Assembly: GCA_020736575.1 (NCBI GenBank)
Contig: JAGPYM010000084.1
Location: forward strand, 18,826 to 82,825
Length of the DNA: 64,000 nucleotides
From: Thelonectria olida
Lineage: Eukaryota; Ascomycota; Sordariomycetes; Hypocreales; Nectriaceae
Direction: 5' to 3'
Shown: positions 9,874-21,153 of the stretch, one piece after another
Layout of the letters: every line of letters begins with the position of its first letter
Numbering within the stretch: the first letter of the stretch is position 1
Program-made: the position numbers and the translations under genes
Notes under the pieces: model-generated
Database searches by the model: none
Seen by the model: only the letters and a program-made list of their open reading frames with translations
Told to the model about the DNA's origin: nothing

Positions 9874-12800
9874 ATGTCACAGGAGCATTTGCCGACTACC
9901 TCCAACTCATCACCCGACGGGGACGCTATCGTAGTCGCCCGAGGGGTGACGGAACCGCCAGTTGAGCAAGAAGACGTCAGCTCTCGTTTCCCGAAGCCTT
10001 TTGTCTGCGATGTCTGCAAGAGCAGCTACGCAAGACTTGATCATCTCGCGCGCCACTTCCGTTCCCGTGAGAACCCCTCTTCTCTGCCATCGCTCGACTG
10101 CACTCCGCCTGCCCTTGAGTAGGTTATGGCTGACACTCAGTGTTCTAGACAGGCAGCAGAAACCATTTATTTGTTCACACTGCGACAAACAATTCGCGAG
10201 GCCGTAAGCGCCCCCTCTCTCTTCCTCGTCTCCTGTCCCGTGTTGCTATTCCTCGCCCGGCAACCGCACCGTCATACTTCTTTGTCAGCGAGCCGGAAAG
10301 TCATACAGGTTTAGATATCGATGGCTCTTGTTCCCTTCTGACACTTGATTGCGCAGAGATATCCTCAAACGGCACGTAGGCACCCACATTGATCCCAAAG
10401 CGGGCCGCAGAACCGGCCCTGCAAAGCGGAGGACCCGTGCAGCAAGAGCTTGCACTTTTTGTGCAGAATCGAAGCTGCGCTGCGAGGGTACGGACCCTTG
10501 CCAGCGCTGTCGCGACAGAGGCCTCGAGTGCCGATATACCCAGCGATCGCGAGCCAGAAAAGGCCCTGGTGGCCTTGTATTAGAAGGTACTCGTGTGCGG
10601 ATGGCGGAGAGTCCCGCTCCGTCTGACGAGGGAGACGCTGCGCCGCCCTCTGGGGAAACAGAAGAATCCACATATCATCTTGCTCCGGCATCATTCACGG
10701 ATGCATCTGACATGTCCCAGTCAGTTTCAGAGCCTCGTGTGGATTCTCTTGCAGACAAGGCAGTGCAACCCTTCACCCCGATGTCCTTCGAGACAGGTAC
10801 GCAACTATATCCCAATACCCGTAAGATGTACGTTAACACGCAGTGCGTGGCCAGGTAACCCAAGTTTACTCATGGATGATGCCGATCTGTTCGCGGATTT
10901 TCTCAAAGACATCATATACGGCGGAAGCAACGACGAAGTAACCCAATCAGGCCCAGCAACGTCTTCTGACCCAATGCCAATGGATATCCTGAACTTCGGC
11001 CCCCTCGGTGTGACCTCTCCTGGCATAGGCTCTGGAACCAGCAGAGAGAGTTCGAGGTGTTACCCTCCTATGGCAAGGCAAGAAGAATACCCTCATGTCG
11101 AGTGGCCTGCCGATATGAAAGATCATAACAAGGTATCCAGTAGCGAGGACGCCTTCAGACAATCCCTGTGGTCGTGGACTCCTAGAGAAGGAGAGCATTG
11201 GCGGAGCCAGACGACAGAACTGATACTCTGCCTTGATGACCTGGTTTCTGGCTTTGTCGCACAGAGTCCTCAGACTTACGCCTGCCCACCACTGCTTGCG
11301 TCGACCAGACATCGTCTTGTTAGTATGATGTTGCCTATTTCTGGCGAAGGCAACTACGAGCGCATCATCTCAACCTTTCCATCTGTGACTACTCTGGATT
11401 ACCTGCTGTCGAAGGATCTCCAGCGCCGCAGCATAGAGCTGGATTCTTGGATCCACCTGGCCACGTTTAATCCCAATCTGGCCTGCCCACAACTAGTACT
11501 TGGCCTTATCATCTCCGGGGCCTTTCGCTGCGGTCATCCCCTATTCCGGAAGCTTGGTCTGGCATTGCTGGAGCTTCATATGGAACTCAGCCTCCAACTA
11601 GTAAGCCCTGCCTGGGTCTCGCTGCACTACTGAGGGCGCCGTACTAAAGATGCCCAGTTCTCAAGCAACGCCAGAAATGCTCGCCTGATCGCGCCGATAC
11701 AAACGTTTGCCATAACTATCGAAGCAGGTCTGTGGAGTGGTGATGGTAGAAGGCTGGAGTTGTGCGAGGCCTTCTCTAACTCCCTAATTACGGCACGTAC
11801 ATCTACACATAGAAGCTCGAAGTTCCACACCCGGGCAAGCAGCTAATATCTCCCAGATGGCTCGAAGAGCAGGATATTTTCAGCTAGGCCCATTCCATGG
11901 GCCCCCACCATATGCAGATGACAGCTCGGATGTGCTCGACATCAAGTGGCGAACGTGGGTAGATCATGAATCCATGAAAAGGTTCGACGCAACTGCCCCC
12001 TCAAGCTGTCCAACTCGTGCGCTCGCCTTGGCTTACTTTCGCTGTGATAGACTTGCGATCCATCTCCTGAACATCTGCACCCAGTTCTCGATGGCCCTTC
12101 TGACGACGCCTCTCGTCACATTCATCGAAATGTCGGTTCCGCTCCCAGCAGCGAGGTCGCTATGGAACGCATCCTCGGCTGAAGATTGGCGGTCGGCCTA
12201 CTTGGCCCTCGAGAATCAAAATCTTACATCCTTACCACCGCTGCGATCCTGCTACTCGAACTTTGTTACCTTGCAGCATCTGGGGGACGTCCATGACGCT
12301 CCATGCACAGGTCTTGCCATCCTTTCCGGCCTATGGCTGCACATATGGCAATACAAACAACGAGTCAGCGCCCACAATACTTCACCCTATCCCTTGCACG
12401 CAAACAGCGCATTGATCATACAGTCGCTGCAGCAAGAAGCGCGCGAGAACCTCGAGGACTTTAAGAACGGCTATGCGCAGCTGAACGGCTCGATGGAACC
12501 GTCCCTGCTAGTCCTCCACGAGCAGCTGCTCATGCACCTCTACATATCTCTCGAGGATGTGCAGTATCTCGGCGGCAAGGCTGGCGATGCTGAAGCTCGT
12601 CGTGCCCTACCCTTGCTCACACGTTGGGTCACAGGGCGTGCCTCCCGCCAGGCGGTCTGGCATGCTGGTCAGATCCTCCGAGCCGGCCGGCAAGAGCTCA
12701 ATCCCGCACTGCGAGCGTCCACAATCATGGCGCTCTACCACGCAAGCTTGACCCTCTGGGTGTATTCGATCCTGTCGAGTGACCCATCGCTGGATATGCC

Positions 12801-13155
12801 GGTCACAACCAGTCAACGACAGTTGCCGCATCATCAAAGTCCCTGTGTGGGGAGCGAGCCTCTGGCTCTTGTAGATGGCGATGATACGCCCGCGGTCCAA
12901 CGATTTCTCATGATGGCGAGCGCTAAGGCGGCCATCAACCCACACGCTGAGGATGTGCAGCCCATTGTGATCCACATCTCGCGGGCTCCAACCATCATGA
13001 CGGCCATTGCGACTTTACTCAAGGAGAACTCCGGCTCGGTAGCCTACCGGGACTGCCCCAGCCTCGTGGATAATCTAACGCGCTTGGTGGAGCAGCTGGG
13101 ACGTGCGGCTGAAAGCGTTCATAAAGCTGTTGACGTACGCAATGTTCCATCATAG
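9874..13155 (+). CDS. Transcription factor with two C2H2 fingers plus a Zn2Cys6 cluster, seven exons, 932 aa
   Basis: Predicted exons are 9874-10066, 10149-10203, 10357-10796, 10855-11600, 11658-11792, 11857-11981 and 12051-13155. The first finger (Cys45-Cys48...His61-His65) is completed across intron 1, and the second (Cys73-Cys76...His89-His93) across intron 2. A binuclear zinc cluster follows at residues 115-141 (CTFCAESKLRC then CQRCRDRGLEC). The C-terminal two thirds resembles the fungal-specific transcription factor domain (PF04082), with KWRTWVDHESMKRL and FSMALLTTPLV. The sixth exon is reached through a GC-AG intron (donor gcacgt at 11793), because no GT donor keeps frame. It sits centrally among the catabolic genes, so it is the obvious candidate nuclear regulator of the cluster. 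Confidence 0.88.
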
Positions 13156-13609
13156 CTTAGGTGACAAGATGGTTCTTCTAGTGCTTCAGAATGGTCGGCG
13201 GAGCGCAAGCTGGAATCATGCTGAGCGCGTGGGAGGGGTGACTTGTTTAGTGTCTAGCGACACGGCCAGTTAGTATGATGCTGGTCCCTAGACATAATGG
13301 GCCGCAACTACGTCGAGTAGCTATCTGATGGTTAGTACAGATATGTATTGGAGCAAGTGTGGGAGTGCTGAAGGTTAGCATCCTGTTATGTCAACTGCAT
13401 GAAGGATCAACAAGGTGTGGGAAACGGAGGGCCTTCACTGTGATTGCAGACATGAGTTAGAACAGTACTCTCACGAGTTTGCAGCTGCCCAATAAATGCA
13501 TTAATCCCGTTCTCGTGCTGCCTATCATGCCATAGCACGCTTACAAGTCGCTCAAGCCAGTGAGCGGAAGTGCCAAATTGTGTGTATGATTGGACACTGG
13601 CACCACCTC
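13156..13609. other. Convergent intergenic, no gene recognised
   Basis: This is the space between the 3' ends of the regulator (+) and the dioxygenase (-). A short minus-strand frame, 13407-13670, overlaps the dioxygenase 3' end and looks like a shadow. Confidence 0.6.
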
Positions 13610-15022
13610 CTAAGCCAAGACCCCAGCGTCCGATGCGGGAGCCTTGAATCGCACCTTGAGCGGTTGCCACTTTACCTTTTGGTAATCCGCCTGTCGTTTC
13701 TTGCTATGGTTTAAGGCCCAATCAGTAACACCCATCATCATCAACGTCTCAAACATGAAAGCCATGCTCGATGTGCCCACTTTGACCGGTTTCAGCTCAG
13801 CATTGAAGGCCTGCTCAAAGGTCTCACTGTCGGGGCCGTGGCCAGACATGACGTTGTGGATAGTTGCAGAACCTGGTTTAACACCGCCGTCCTTTGCTGC
13901 GTCATATTCACCCTGGATCAAACTAGCAAACTCAGCCATTGTGTTACGGTGGTAAAACGGCGGCCGGAACGTATCCTCTTGCACGAGCCAACGGGGGGCA
14001 AAGATGGCGAGATCACACACGGCCGTCCCTGGGGAGTCGGAGGGGGCCGTCAGAACGGTGTAGATGCTCGGGTCCGGGTGGTCGTAGCTGATACTGCCCA
14101 TGACATTGAAGCGCCCCAGATCGTACTTGTAGGGGAAGTACAATCCATGCCACGCGACTACGTCAAATGCGCTGTGGTTTTGACGGAGTTGGTGGAGCTT
14201 CTCGTTGAACTTGGAGACGATGGTCCATTCTGAGGTCGTATCCTCTTCGTAAAAGGCAACGGGAACTTGGAAGTCTCGAGCATTAGCTAGAGCATTGGAG
14301 CCCATGAAGCCAAGCTCAGGTAGTTTAAAGTGGCCCTGATATAGTTCCAGCGCATAACCGCGAACGGGACCGTTCGGCAGAGTGATGCGGTACCAAATGC
14401 CTCGCGGGATAACCAAGATCTCGTTGGGCCGGATAAGTAGCTTGCCCAGTTCAGTCTGAGCATCCAAGACCCCGCTTTGCAGGACCACCAGTAGGTCTCC
14501 ATCGGCGGAGTAATAAGCCTGCTTCGAGGGCATGTCCCTTGTGGCGCTAAACACGTTGATGCTGAACCCGGTCTTCGTGCGAGGGTCACCGCAGCCAGCC
14601 ACACGTCGCGTACCGTTCACCCAATCCGCATCTTCGATATCGAAGGGATCGAAGCGAAGTTGATTCGGGAGGTACTGAAGCTCTGAGTTCTGTGGCGTGT
14701 ACGCGGTATTAGCCTGCGTAGCTCCATTAGCTCCATTACCCGGCGGGTGCATGCCGAATTCCTCGTAATCCTCGTGTGAGGCTGAGGGCAGGATCCGATA
14801 GACCCATGTTTGCTGGTTGTCGGCTCTGGGCACCGTGAAGGCTGTACCCGAGATCTTCTCCGCGTAGAGGCCATAGGCGGGTTTCTGGGGAGAATTTTGA
14901 CTTATGGGGAGGGCACCCGTGATGGCCTCGGTCCTAGCTCGACCTGTTAGCTCGATGTCCGCAGTCCAGGTAGCAGGTTCACTACTAAAGGTAATCGCAC
15001 TCATGATAGGATTGAAAACCAT
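13610..15022 (-). CDS. Homogentisate 1,2-dioxygenase family enzyme (470 aa, no intron)
   Basis: This is the HGD fold over its full length. The iron ligands are all present: His358 and Glu364 in [10 protein letters not shown], and His395 in SGHGPD. His292 in [12 protein letters not shown] matches the catalytic second-sphere His of the human enzyme. The family opens the ring of homogentisate to maleylacetoacetate in the cytosol. I started the protein at 15022 (MVFNP); the frame stays open to 15193, but the extra 57 residues are not family-like. MSAITF at 15004 is another possible start. HPPD and maleylacetoacetate isomerase are missing from the window, so this is more likely a paralogue serving a peripheral aromatic route than the housekeeping tyrosine enzyme. 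It is divergent from the alpha/beta hydrolase at 15581. Confidence 0.92.
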   Translation of the reverse strand: MVFNPIMSAITFSSEPATWTADIELTGRARTEAITGALPISQNSPQKPAYGLYAEKISGTAFTVPRADNQQTWVYRILPSASHEDYEEFGMHPPGNGANGATQANTAYTPQNSELQYLPNQLRFDPFDIEDADWVNGTRRVAGCGDPRTKTGFSINVFSATRDMPSKQAYYSADGDLLVVLQSGVLDAQTELGKLLIRPNEILVIPRGIWYRITLPNGPVRGYALELYQGHFKLPELGFMGSNALANARDFQVPVAFYEEDTTSEWTIVSKFNEKLHQLRQNHSAFDVVAWHGLYFPYKYDLGRFNVMGSISYDHPDPSIYTVLTAPSDSPGTAVCDLAIFAPRWLVQEDTFRPPFYHRNTMAEFASLIQGEYDAAKDGGVKPGSATIHNVMSGHGPDSETFEQAFNAELKPVKVGTSSMAFMFETLMMMGVTDWALNHSKKRQADYQKVKWQPLKVRFKAPASDAGVLA

Positions 15023-15580
15023 TCTTATACTGGTATGGGTCTGAATGCTTGAACTCGGAGGATGGCATTTTGAGGGATGGGTATCAATTCTCTTTCTGAA
15101 TTTGTACAACCACGGTTGTGTATGCAAAAATCGACAGACCTGTCCCTCAGTTAAGTACGTACGCAGGGATAAACCCCGAAGTGGTGGCAGCAACCGTCTT
15201 GTTTCAAAGTCTCGGCCCCAGAGTTAGCTACCACCTGGCCCTCGGACGTATCGCGCCTAGCGGTCTGGAGACTGAGGGCGAGGATGTACGTCATCTTCTG
15301 GTGCGGTCCCGAAATCAGACGTTGGAGTCTCCAAGCCGGCGGGCGGCATTCAAGTTCGGCACGTTTAGTCCAGCACATGAACGAGATGACTACTTCCTTA
15401 TCAATCATGCCGAACAGACCACCAGATTCCTGACCAAAGCGGGTTGGAAGTTGTCGGGCTGTTGATTTCGTCCTCCGCAAGTCCGCGATTGTCTCTCTCG
15501 TGTCCACGTTTTCAATTTGCTAATTTTGGGCATACTGTATTGGTCCTGCGGAATGAATGGTGAGAAGGAAGTAAGATAGG
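15023..15580. promoter_or_regulatory. Shared divergent promoter region (dioxygenase / hydrolase)
   Basis: This is 558 bp between the dioxygenase start (-) and the hydrolase start (+), probably with both promoters. No strong palindrome or TATA box stood out. Confidence 0.4.
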
Positions 15581-16946
15581 ATGGCCGACTATACGCATTA
15601 TGCTGAACTTGACCCAGAGTGGCTTGAATTCTCAAAGACATACAAACCTCCACCTATTCCTGAGGATTTAGCATTAGCCAAAACGGCCATCAACGAGGCG
15701 CGCTCTTCCCTTTTCAAGGAAGTCCTGGGCCCCATCGGTAGGCTGGCCAGCTCCCTATCATCCAAGGCTTCACATGCTGTTTGCAGACGTCTTCATACTC
15801 GCTTGCAGCTGTGTTCCATTGCCTGCATTCCTAAAAATAGCCTCATTTCTTTTTACGCGTTCCTTGCCCTGCTCAGCACTCTCACTGACTTGGAATTCTC
15901 TGCGAACCGTTAGAGGTCCTTTCAACTCGCGATCTTACAATCCCTACGCGTGATGGCAATTCTATTCCAGTCCGTCTCTATTTTCCCGAGCCCAGGGCCA
16001 GAATATCGGCTCTGGATGAGCTTCCGCTTTATGTATACTTGCATGGGGGCGGGTGGCTCTTTGGCAGCCTCGACTCTGAAGATATGCACTGTCGTCTGAT
16101 CACTGTCAGCGTAGGCTGTATTGTGTTGAATGTGGAGTATCGCCATACCCCCGAGTCGAAGTTTCCAACACAGTACCACGATGTATTCGATGCCGTCGAT
16201 TGGATTCTGAGCCCTGATCGGCTAGAAGAGTATAGCATCAGCGCTAATAATGTTGTTGTCGGCGGTGTAAGCGCTGGTGGGACATTGTCGATTGCGAGCG
16301 CGGTTCGCGAAATAGAGCGGGTGAGTCTCAACAGACTAATAGGCGCCGAGCTTTTTTGCGTTTATCATCCTTGACAAAGGCAAGGATACCAGGTACTAGA
16401 CTCAGAAAGATCGGATGGCCTCCTTGCAGAGTGTTTTGCCGCGTCTACACCAGCTGCTGACTTACCTAGGGCACGCACCGAATCAAGGGTATCAGCGCTT
16501 CCTTGCCGAGCCCTGTACACTGGACCCGTTTTCCTCGCCATCTGGTCAAGGATGGCTATTCGTCGTTTGAGCAGAATGCCAATGTGCCTCTGCTCCCAAT
16601 GGCGCGGCTGGAATACCTGCACTCTCTGTTGAAAGCAGACCCAGATTCACCTTATGTATCACCGTTTCTGCTCCCGGACTCGATGCTCCAGCAGTTTCCG
16701 CCCATAGCGTTTCACGTGTGTGGTGCAGATCCATTGCGAGATGGGGGTCTGCTGTTTGAGGAAAAGCTGAAGTGCCTTGGCGTGGAAACGAGGATGAGGG
16801 TGTTTCAGGGATGGCCGCATGCGTTCTGGAATCTGCCTCAGATAAAGTTCTCAGCCACATTCCGTCAAAGAATGATTGGCGATGCAGAATGGCTCTTTGG
16901 GGTTAAGAATGTTGCTGCTTCGGCTAAGCTAGGCAGTAAACGCTGA
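15581..16946 (+). CDS. Alpha/beta hydrolase, hormone-sensitive-lipase (HGGG) type, three exons, 346 aa
   Basis: Predicted exons are 15581-15737, 15914-16320 and 16470-16946. The oxyanion-hole motif HGGGW is at residues 96-100 and the nucleophile Ser172 lies in VGGVSAGG. The acid is probably Asp275 in CGADPLRD and the base His305 in GWPHAFW, so the catalytic triad is complete. Family members (alpha/beta hydrolase fold 3) cleave esters, lactones or small acyl groups in the cytosol. No signal peptide is visible. The first intron, at 176 bp, is long for this region. Its placement beside the dioxygenase suggests ester or lactone hydrolysis in the same pathway; the substrate is unknown. Confidence 0.85.
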
Positions 16947-18115
16947 GTTTTCTAATGCTGCTATTTGGAGTACTGCTACATGGAGGAAAATAACCCTAGT
17001 CTCGAAATCCATATTTCGAGATGATATTAAACTAGACTGATAAATTCCTAGTAGTTACGGACTTGGAAATAACTATAGCCGGGAGAAGACAGTCTTCGCC
17101 ATGTAAAATAGTATCGCGATATTTTCCTTCATTTCTCTTAGTATAATATGCCAGAGACGGTTAGGGTTACTAGGAATCGGCGAGCCTAGATGCGTTCATT
17201 CACCCCTGTAACACTGTCAACCCCTGAATCAGGGATCCAAGCTTGCGGCCCTTGACTCCTCATATTGTCCGGTTGAAAAGAGAGGTCTAAAGGAGTTGTG
17301 AATAGAGCCTCGTTAGGGGCCAATCGTGTCGGGGATCAGCCGCCCGAGTTTATGTCATTATCCCTATTTACTCTACTTAACTCACTACTTATTAAAGAGT
17401 TTAATAAGCTACTAAGATAGTATGTGGTAATGTAAGTCATAAGTGAGACGACGTTTTATCCTTATTATTGCTATAACTGTTATATTTAAATTACTTCTTA
17501 GAGCTATTTATACCTGCGTCCTAGCAGATAATCGTGAGGATTGCTTTGAAACTTACTACGATATTGTTTTAAAGCCTCAACATTACAGCCGATTTAGTGT
17601 CTTCCATCCATAAAGCAATAAACGCCAGCGCCATAGATCGTGACAACAAGACGCTTCTGCACTATGCAGCTGGAAACAGGCCAGACTACCTCTTCTAGTG
17701 GTAATTGGCAAGGGAACACGGACATCGCACAAGTGATAAAGGAATGATCCCCTGATGCGGCAGCCCAAGCAGCTTTGGGCCACCTTTGAGACACACTTGC
17801 AATGACAAAGACGGCTTCCTCGAGACAGCCGTGGTGCTAAAAGTGTGCGGAACTCTTCTAGATTTTACGTTCCACAACCGGAACATCTCCACTGTGAGAG
17901 TTCAACAATCCGGCCTTGTGCTATAAACGAATGTTTTATAAGAGTACCCTCCACTCTACTCCTGATTTCCGAGTATACAGTGTTTACATGCCATATAGAA
18001 GTGCCTTGTGGCGATGGCACGGGCTGGGTAGGAAAATACAATAATTCTTAGCTTAACATAACATATAATAACTATGCTTTACTACTAGCTATCCCGGTCG
18101 TATTTACTGGTGATA
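16947..18115. other. Intergenic, partly AT-rich, with an ankyrin relic
   Basis: About 17340-17580 is AT-rich and broken. An ankyrin-like relic follows at 17576-17747 (separate entry). The remaining sequence up to the esterase stop codon shows no gene. Confidence 0.55.
17576..17747 (+). pseudogene. Ankyrin-repeat gene relic
   Basis: The plus frame from 17576 reads into DRDNKTLLHYAAG (about 17629-17673), the hallmark of an ankyrin repeat helix pair. It then hits a stop at a frame break, after which another frame gives TDIAQVIKE before a stop at 17745. No start codon, flanking repeat or intact frame exists. It is probably a short surviving piece of a larger ankyrin protein. Confidence 0.4.
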
Positions 18116-19789
18116 TTAGATCTTTCCTAAAAGCTTTTGGATACTGCTCCCAAATCCATTCCCAGCTTGCAGTTTCTCTGATAGACCCTCCTTCTTATCT
18201 ACGCAAGTCCAGCTCTCGGGCTTCGCAGGGTCGCCCTTAATGTAGTGTAGCTGCTTAGGGTACAAGCACAGATTCCTCTTGATAAGCGAGCCGCTTGACT
18301 TAGTCTCTGCGGCGAGTGCTTGGGTTGGAATACCTTCCTCAACCCAAGCAATAAGAGCATTGATGGGCTTGACGGGCACGGGCCCGTTGCCAAAAGCACA
18401 ATGCTTTACGCCGGGAGCCAAGAACAAGCGGAAGAACTCATCGGTTGCACTAGCACCCCCAGCCATCTCCTCCACACGTTGGCGATACTGGACAATGCTC
18501 TTGTAGGGAATCATCTCATCCAGCATGCCGTGCCAAGCCAAAAGTTTCGTACCAGCATCCTGAAGACCAGAGAGGTCGGGGTTGTTGGAGCCGAGAAGCC
18601 ACTCGTATTGCAGGAGGGTCTGAGTAAAGAGCCAGGCATACTCCTCGTATCCGATCTGAGTGACATCGTAGCTGAGGTCCCGCCGAAGGAACCCCTTAAC
18701 CCAGCCATCCGAGACGAAGAAGGGGTCGCCTACACGCTGACCGGTAACAGGTGAGATCTTAGTGCCAGCGAGGCGGGAGAGCTGACAACTGGGTGGAATC
18801 CCAAACCACAGCTTTTCGCCATGAGGGGACGTAGGGCCGGCAGTCATCTTAGCTACAAGAGCCGCGGTGGCATTGCTGATAACGACTGGTGCACCGTCGC
18901 ACTGAATCGTTCGGCCGACGGCCTGGAACGGGTCGAAGTTGCAATCATCGATGCTCTGGATCACCCCGTCGACGAGGCCGTCAAGCCCGTCACACTGCTC
19001 CAAGGCAAGCTCGGCAAAGTAATCAAGCTCACAGGCCGAAGGGAAGATGCCTGCTTCCTTCATGACAACCTGCGGCCACAGGCTAGCCATCTGGAGCTCT
19101 GGGAAGTTCATAGCAGGTGCAGCTGCAAGGATGCCATCGAAATCCTTGGGGTATTGTTGCGCGACAATCATCCCCTGTCTGCCCCCATTAGAGCACCCGC
19201 TCCAGTAGGAATAGTGCGGCTTGACTCCGTAGTGTGCTTCAGTCACTGCCTTTCCCACAACACTCATATCGTGAGCCGACCGGCCGGCAAAGTTGTGCAA
19301 CAGCTGCCAATTAATTGAGCCGTCCTCCTTGAGCGCCCAGGAGGTAGGGTCTATGTCGGAGTTGGGTCCTGCCAAGGCATGACCGCCGTCTGTAGAGGCA
19401 GCAGCAAAGCCCTGTTCGATTGCTTGTCCTAGGCTAGGATCAAAACTGCCAGATGCCCATCCACCACCTCCTGTAGCCATGAAGCGTCCATTCCAGTCCT
19501 TGTTTGAAGGCAGCCAGACAGAGATGGTGGTCAGGTCGCCCACCTCCGGGCGAGTAACTTTGACCGTGATGTTACAAAAGTTGAGGCCGGGGATGTCATG
19601 ATCCAGTACGTAGGGCATCTTGAACTTTGCCACGGTATGGTCCGTTCGCTCGGTTGCCGTCACTGAAACGACCTCCAAGCCATCGAGTGGTAGTAGACTG
19701 ACCGGTTGGCAAGCAACCACCTTTCCCGTGTCCGCATACACTGCCGTGGTATGCAGTAGCAGGCACGAAACAAGAATTGGTAAATTCAT
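18116..19789 (-). CDS. Secreted tannase/feruloyl-esterase-family enzyme (557 aa)
   Basis: The N-terminus is a signal peptide (hydrophobic LPILVSCLLLH, probable cleavage near VYA-D at residues 18-20). The family's unusual catalytic arrangement is visible: Cys199-Ser200 in SGCSNGGRQG, Asp424 in HGMLDEMIP, and His463-Cys464 in VKHCAFG. The two cysteines next to the triad would form the disulfide typical of these enzymes. An Asp-rich calcium loop (CDGLDGLVDG) lies at 266-275. The frame has no intron. The family hydrolyses galloyl or hydroxycinnamoyl esters outside the cell, so this enzyme could feed phenolic acids to the intracellular genes around it. Tannase versus feruloyl esterase activity cannot be decided from sequence. 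Confidence 0.92.
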   Translation of the reverse strand: MNLPILVSCLLLHTTAVYADTGKVVACQPVSLLPLDGLEVVSVTATERTDHTVAKFKMPYVLDHDIPGLNFCNITVKVTRPEVGDLTTISVWLPSNKDWNGRFMATGGGGWASGSFDPSLGQAIEQGFAAASTDGGHALAGPNSDIDPTSWALKEDGSINWQLLHNFAGRSAHDMSVVGKAVTEAHYGVKPHYSYWSGCSNGGRQGMIVAQQYPKDFDGILAAAPAMNFPELQMASLWPQVVMKEAGIFPSACELDYFAELALEQCDGLDGLVDGVIQSIDDCNFDPFQAVGRTIQCDGAPVVISNATAALVAKMTAGPTSPHGEKLWFGIPPSCQLSRLAGTKISPVTGQRVGDPFFVSDGWVKGFLRRDLSYDVTQIGYEEYAWLFTQTLLQYEWLLGSNNPDLSGLQDAGTKLLAWHGMLDEMIPYKSIVQYRQRVEEMAGGASATDEFFRLFLAPGVKHCAFGNGPVPVKPINALIAWVEEGIPTQALAAETKSSGSLIKRNLCLYPKQLHYIKGDPAKPESWTCVDKKEGLSEKLQAGNGFGSSIQKLLGKI

Positions 19790-20731
19790 GGCGTCTCGGT
19801 GAGTGCTTATTTGGGTTCAGCAATGTGTATGTGAAGGTGAACACCAGGGAGCGTGATCGCCCTTGAGGAAATCAATGAGACACGGGTCTTTAACACAAAG
19901 GGCTATTGCTAAGCGTCGATGTAGTAAGTTCTTTTATTCGCCATAAATGAGCTGGACACGTAAAAGCCAATCAACTCCGGCCATCCGGTTTGCAACTGTC
20001 GAGGCTCGTCCCCCACATCGGGATCGTCATTGTCGGCCCCGCATCTCATCGGCTGTCCACCGGTAAGGCCAGATCCGTCCGTTTGTCGCCATTCTTGATT
20101 TGGACAAGTGCTTTATTCAAGTCTATCCCGTGGCTTCCGCTTGTCCAGCTTCGGAGTACGCCTTTCACAGACGAAGCGGCGTCGTAACCAGACAGCCGCC
20201 CGATATAGGAGGCTCTATTCCAGGTGGAATGGCTAATTGTGGCAACGCGCCTCAACGCTGATTTTGAATTTGGTTGTAATAAGAACCTACGCAGTTGCGA
20301 ATCGCCGGGCCCCCCCTACAGCACCGTTGCCTTCGGGAGGAGATGGTGACTTTCCCATCGTGGATGGGCCGAACCGAGGACGAGGGGAGATGTCTGCTCA
20401 ATTGATAGCTGAAACCGTGATGGCCATCCTCCCGCTTGCGTGTCTGGGTTGCGTTGGGCCTGTTGGTTGCAAGCCTTGGATAGGCCGAAAGAAAGGCATT
20501 GTAGAACCCGCGACAAGACAGATCATAACTCAACAATGTGTCACGTAATTATTGAGACCTCTGAGGAAGAGGATTACGATTGATTGCAATTGATCAGATA
20601 TATTGTTGTTTTTTTATTGTAATATTTATGTCACCGCGTGGTGGAACTATCACCACTCACTTGTACTCATCACTCTCTTATCATGTACAATACTTGGTCT
20701 GTATTCTAAGCTATGCCGCACATTGCTATTT
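19790..20731. other. Intergenic, no gene recognised
   Basis: This is the promoter side of the esterase (-) and the 3' flank of the EthD gene (-). Short frames on both strands lack family features. The stretch 20580-20700 is AT-rich. Confidence 0.6.
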
Positions 20732-21153
20732 CTAAGACTCGGTGCTTCTCTTTAGCCTCTCGCCTACGAGTTCTCCAAGGACGATAAACTTAGGGCCAAC
20801 GTTGGAATAGTTCGGAATGTCCTCTAAAACTGGCGCTGCCCGAACGCTGTCGGCGTTGCACCTTTTGCAGTTCTCAAGCGAGTCCCACTCCAAAATAACT
20901 TGATAGCTGAATTCAGGGGGGTCTCCGCTAGGGGTGGCCGAAAACCTAGGTTCAGTTAGACTTTTCCTCCTTACGCCGGGCAGGAAGACAACACGCTGCA
21001 AATCAGGAGCCAAACATACTTAACAAGCTTCCAACTGAGGATATGAGGCTTAAAGGCGTCATCAACAAGAGCCATATGAGCCTTGACCCAGTACTCGGGG
21101 TCGATCTTCGCATCTGGCGTGTTGGGATAGAGCACCGTCATGTAAGCTGACAT
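20732..21153 (-). CDS. EthD-domain protein, two exons, 115 aa
   Basis: Exons 21153-21020 and 20945-20732 are joined by a 74 bp intron. The spliced protein has the EthD/dimeric alpha-beta barrel pattern: MTVLYPNTPDAKID, EYWVKAHMALVDDAF, then SWKLVKFSATPSG and SYQVILEWDSLENC. EthD-family proteins are small homodimers found with ring-modifying oxygenases, and some act as decarboxylases or cyclases. In-frame sequence runs further upstream to 21210, but MSAYM at 21153 matches the usual family start. The neighbouring oxygenases suggest a supporting step in the same pathway. Confidence 0.82.

Noticed and set aside
15023..15193. 57-residue N-terminal extension of the dioxygenase frame
   Set aside because: The residues do not look like the HGD family, and a normal start exists at 15022; most likely 5' untranslated sequence.
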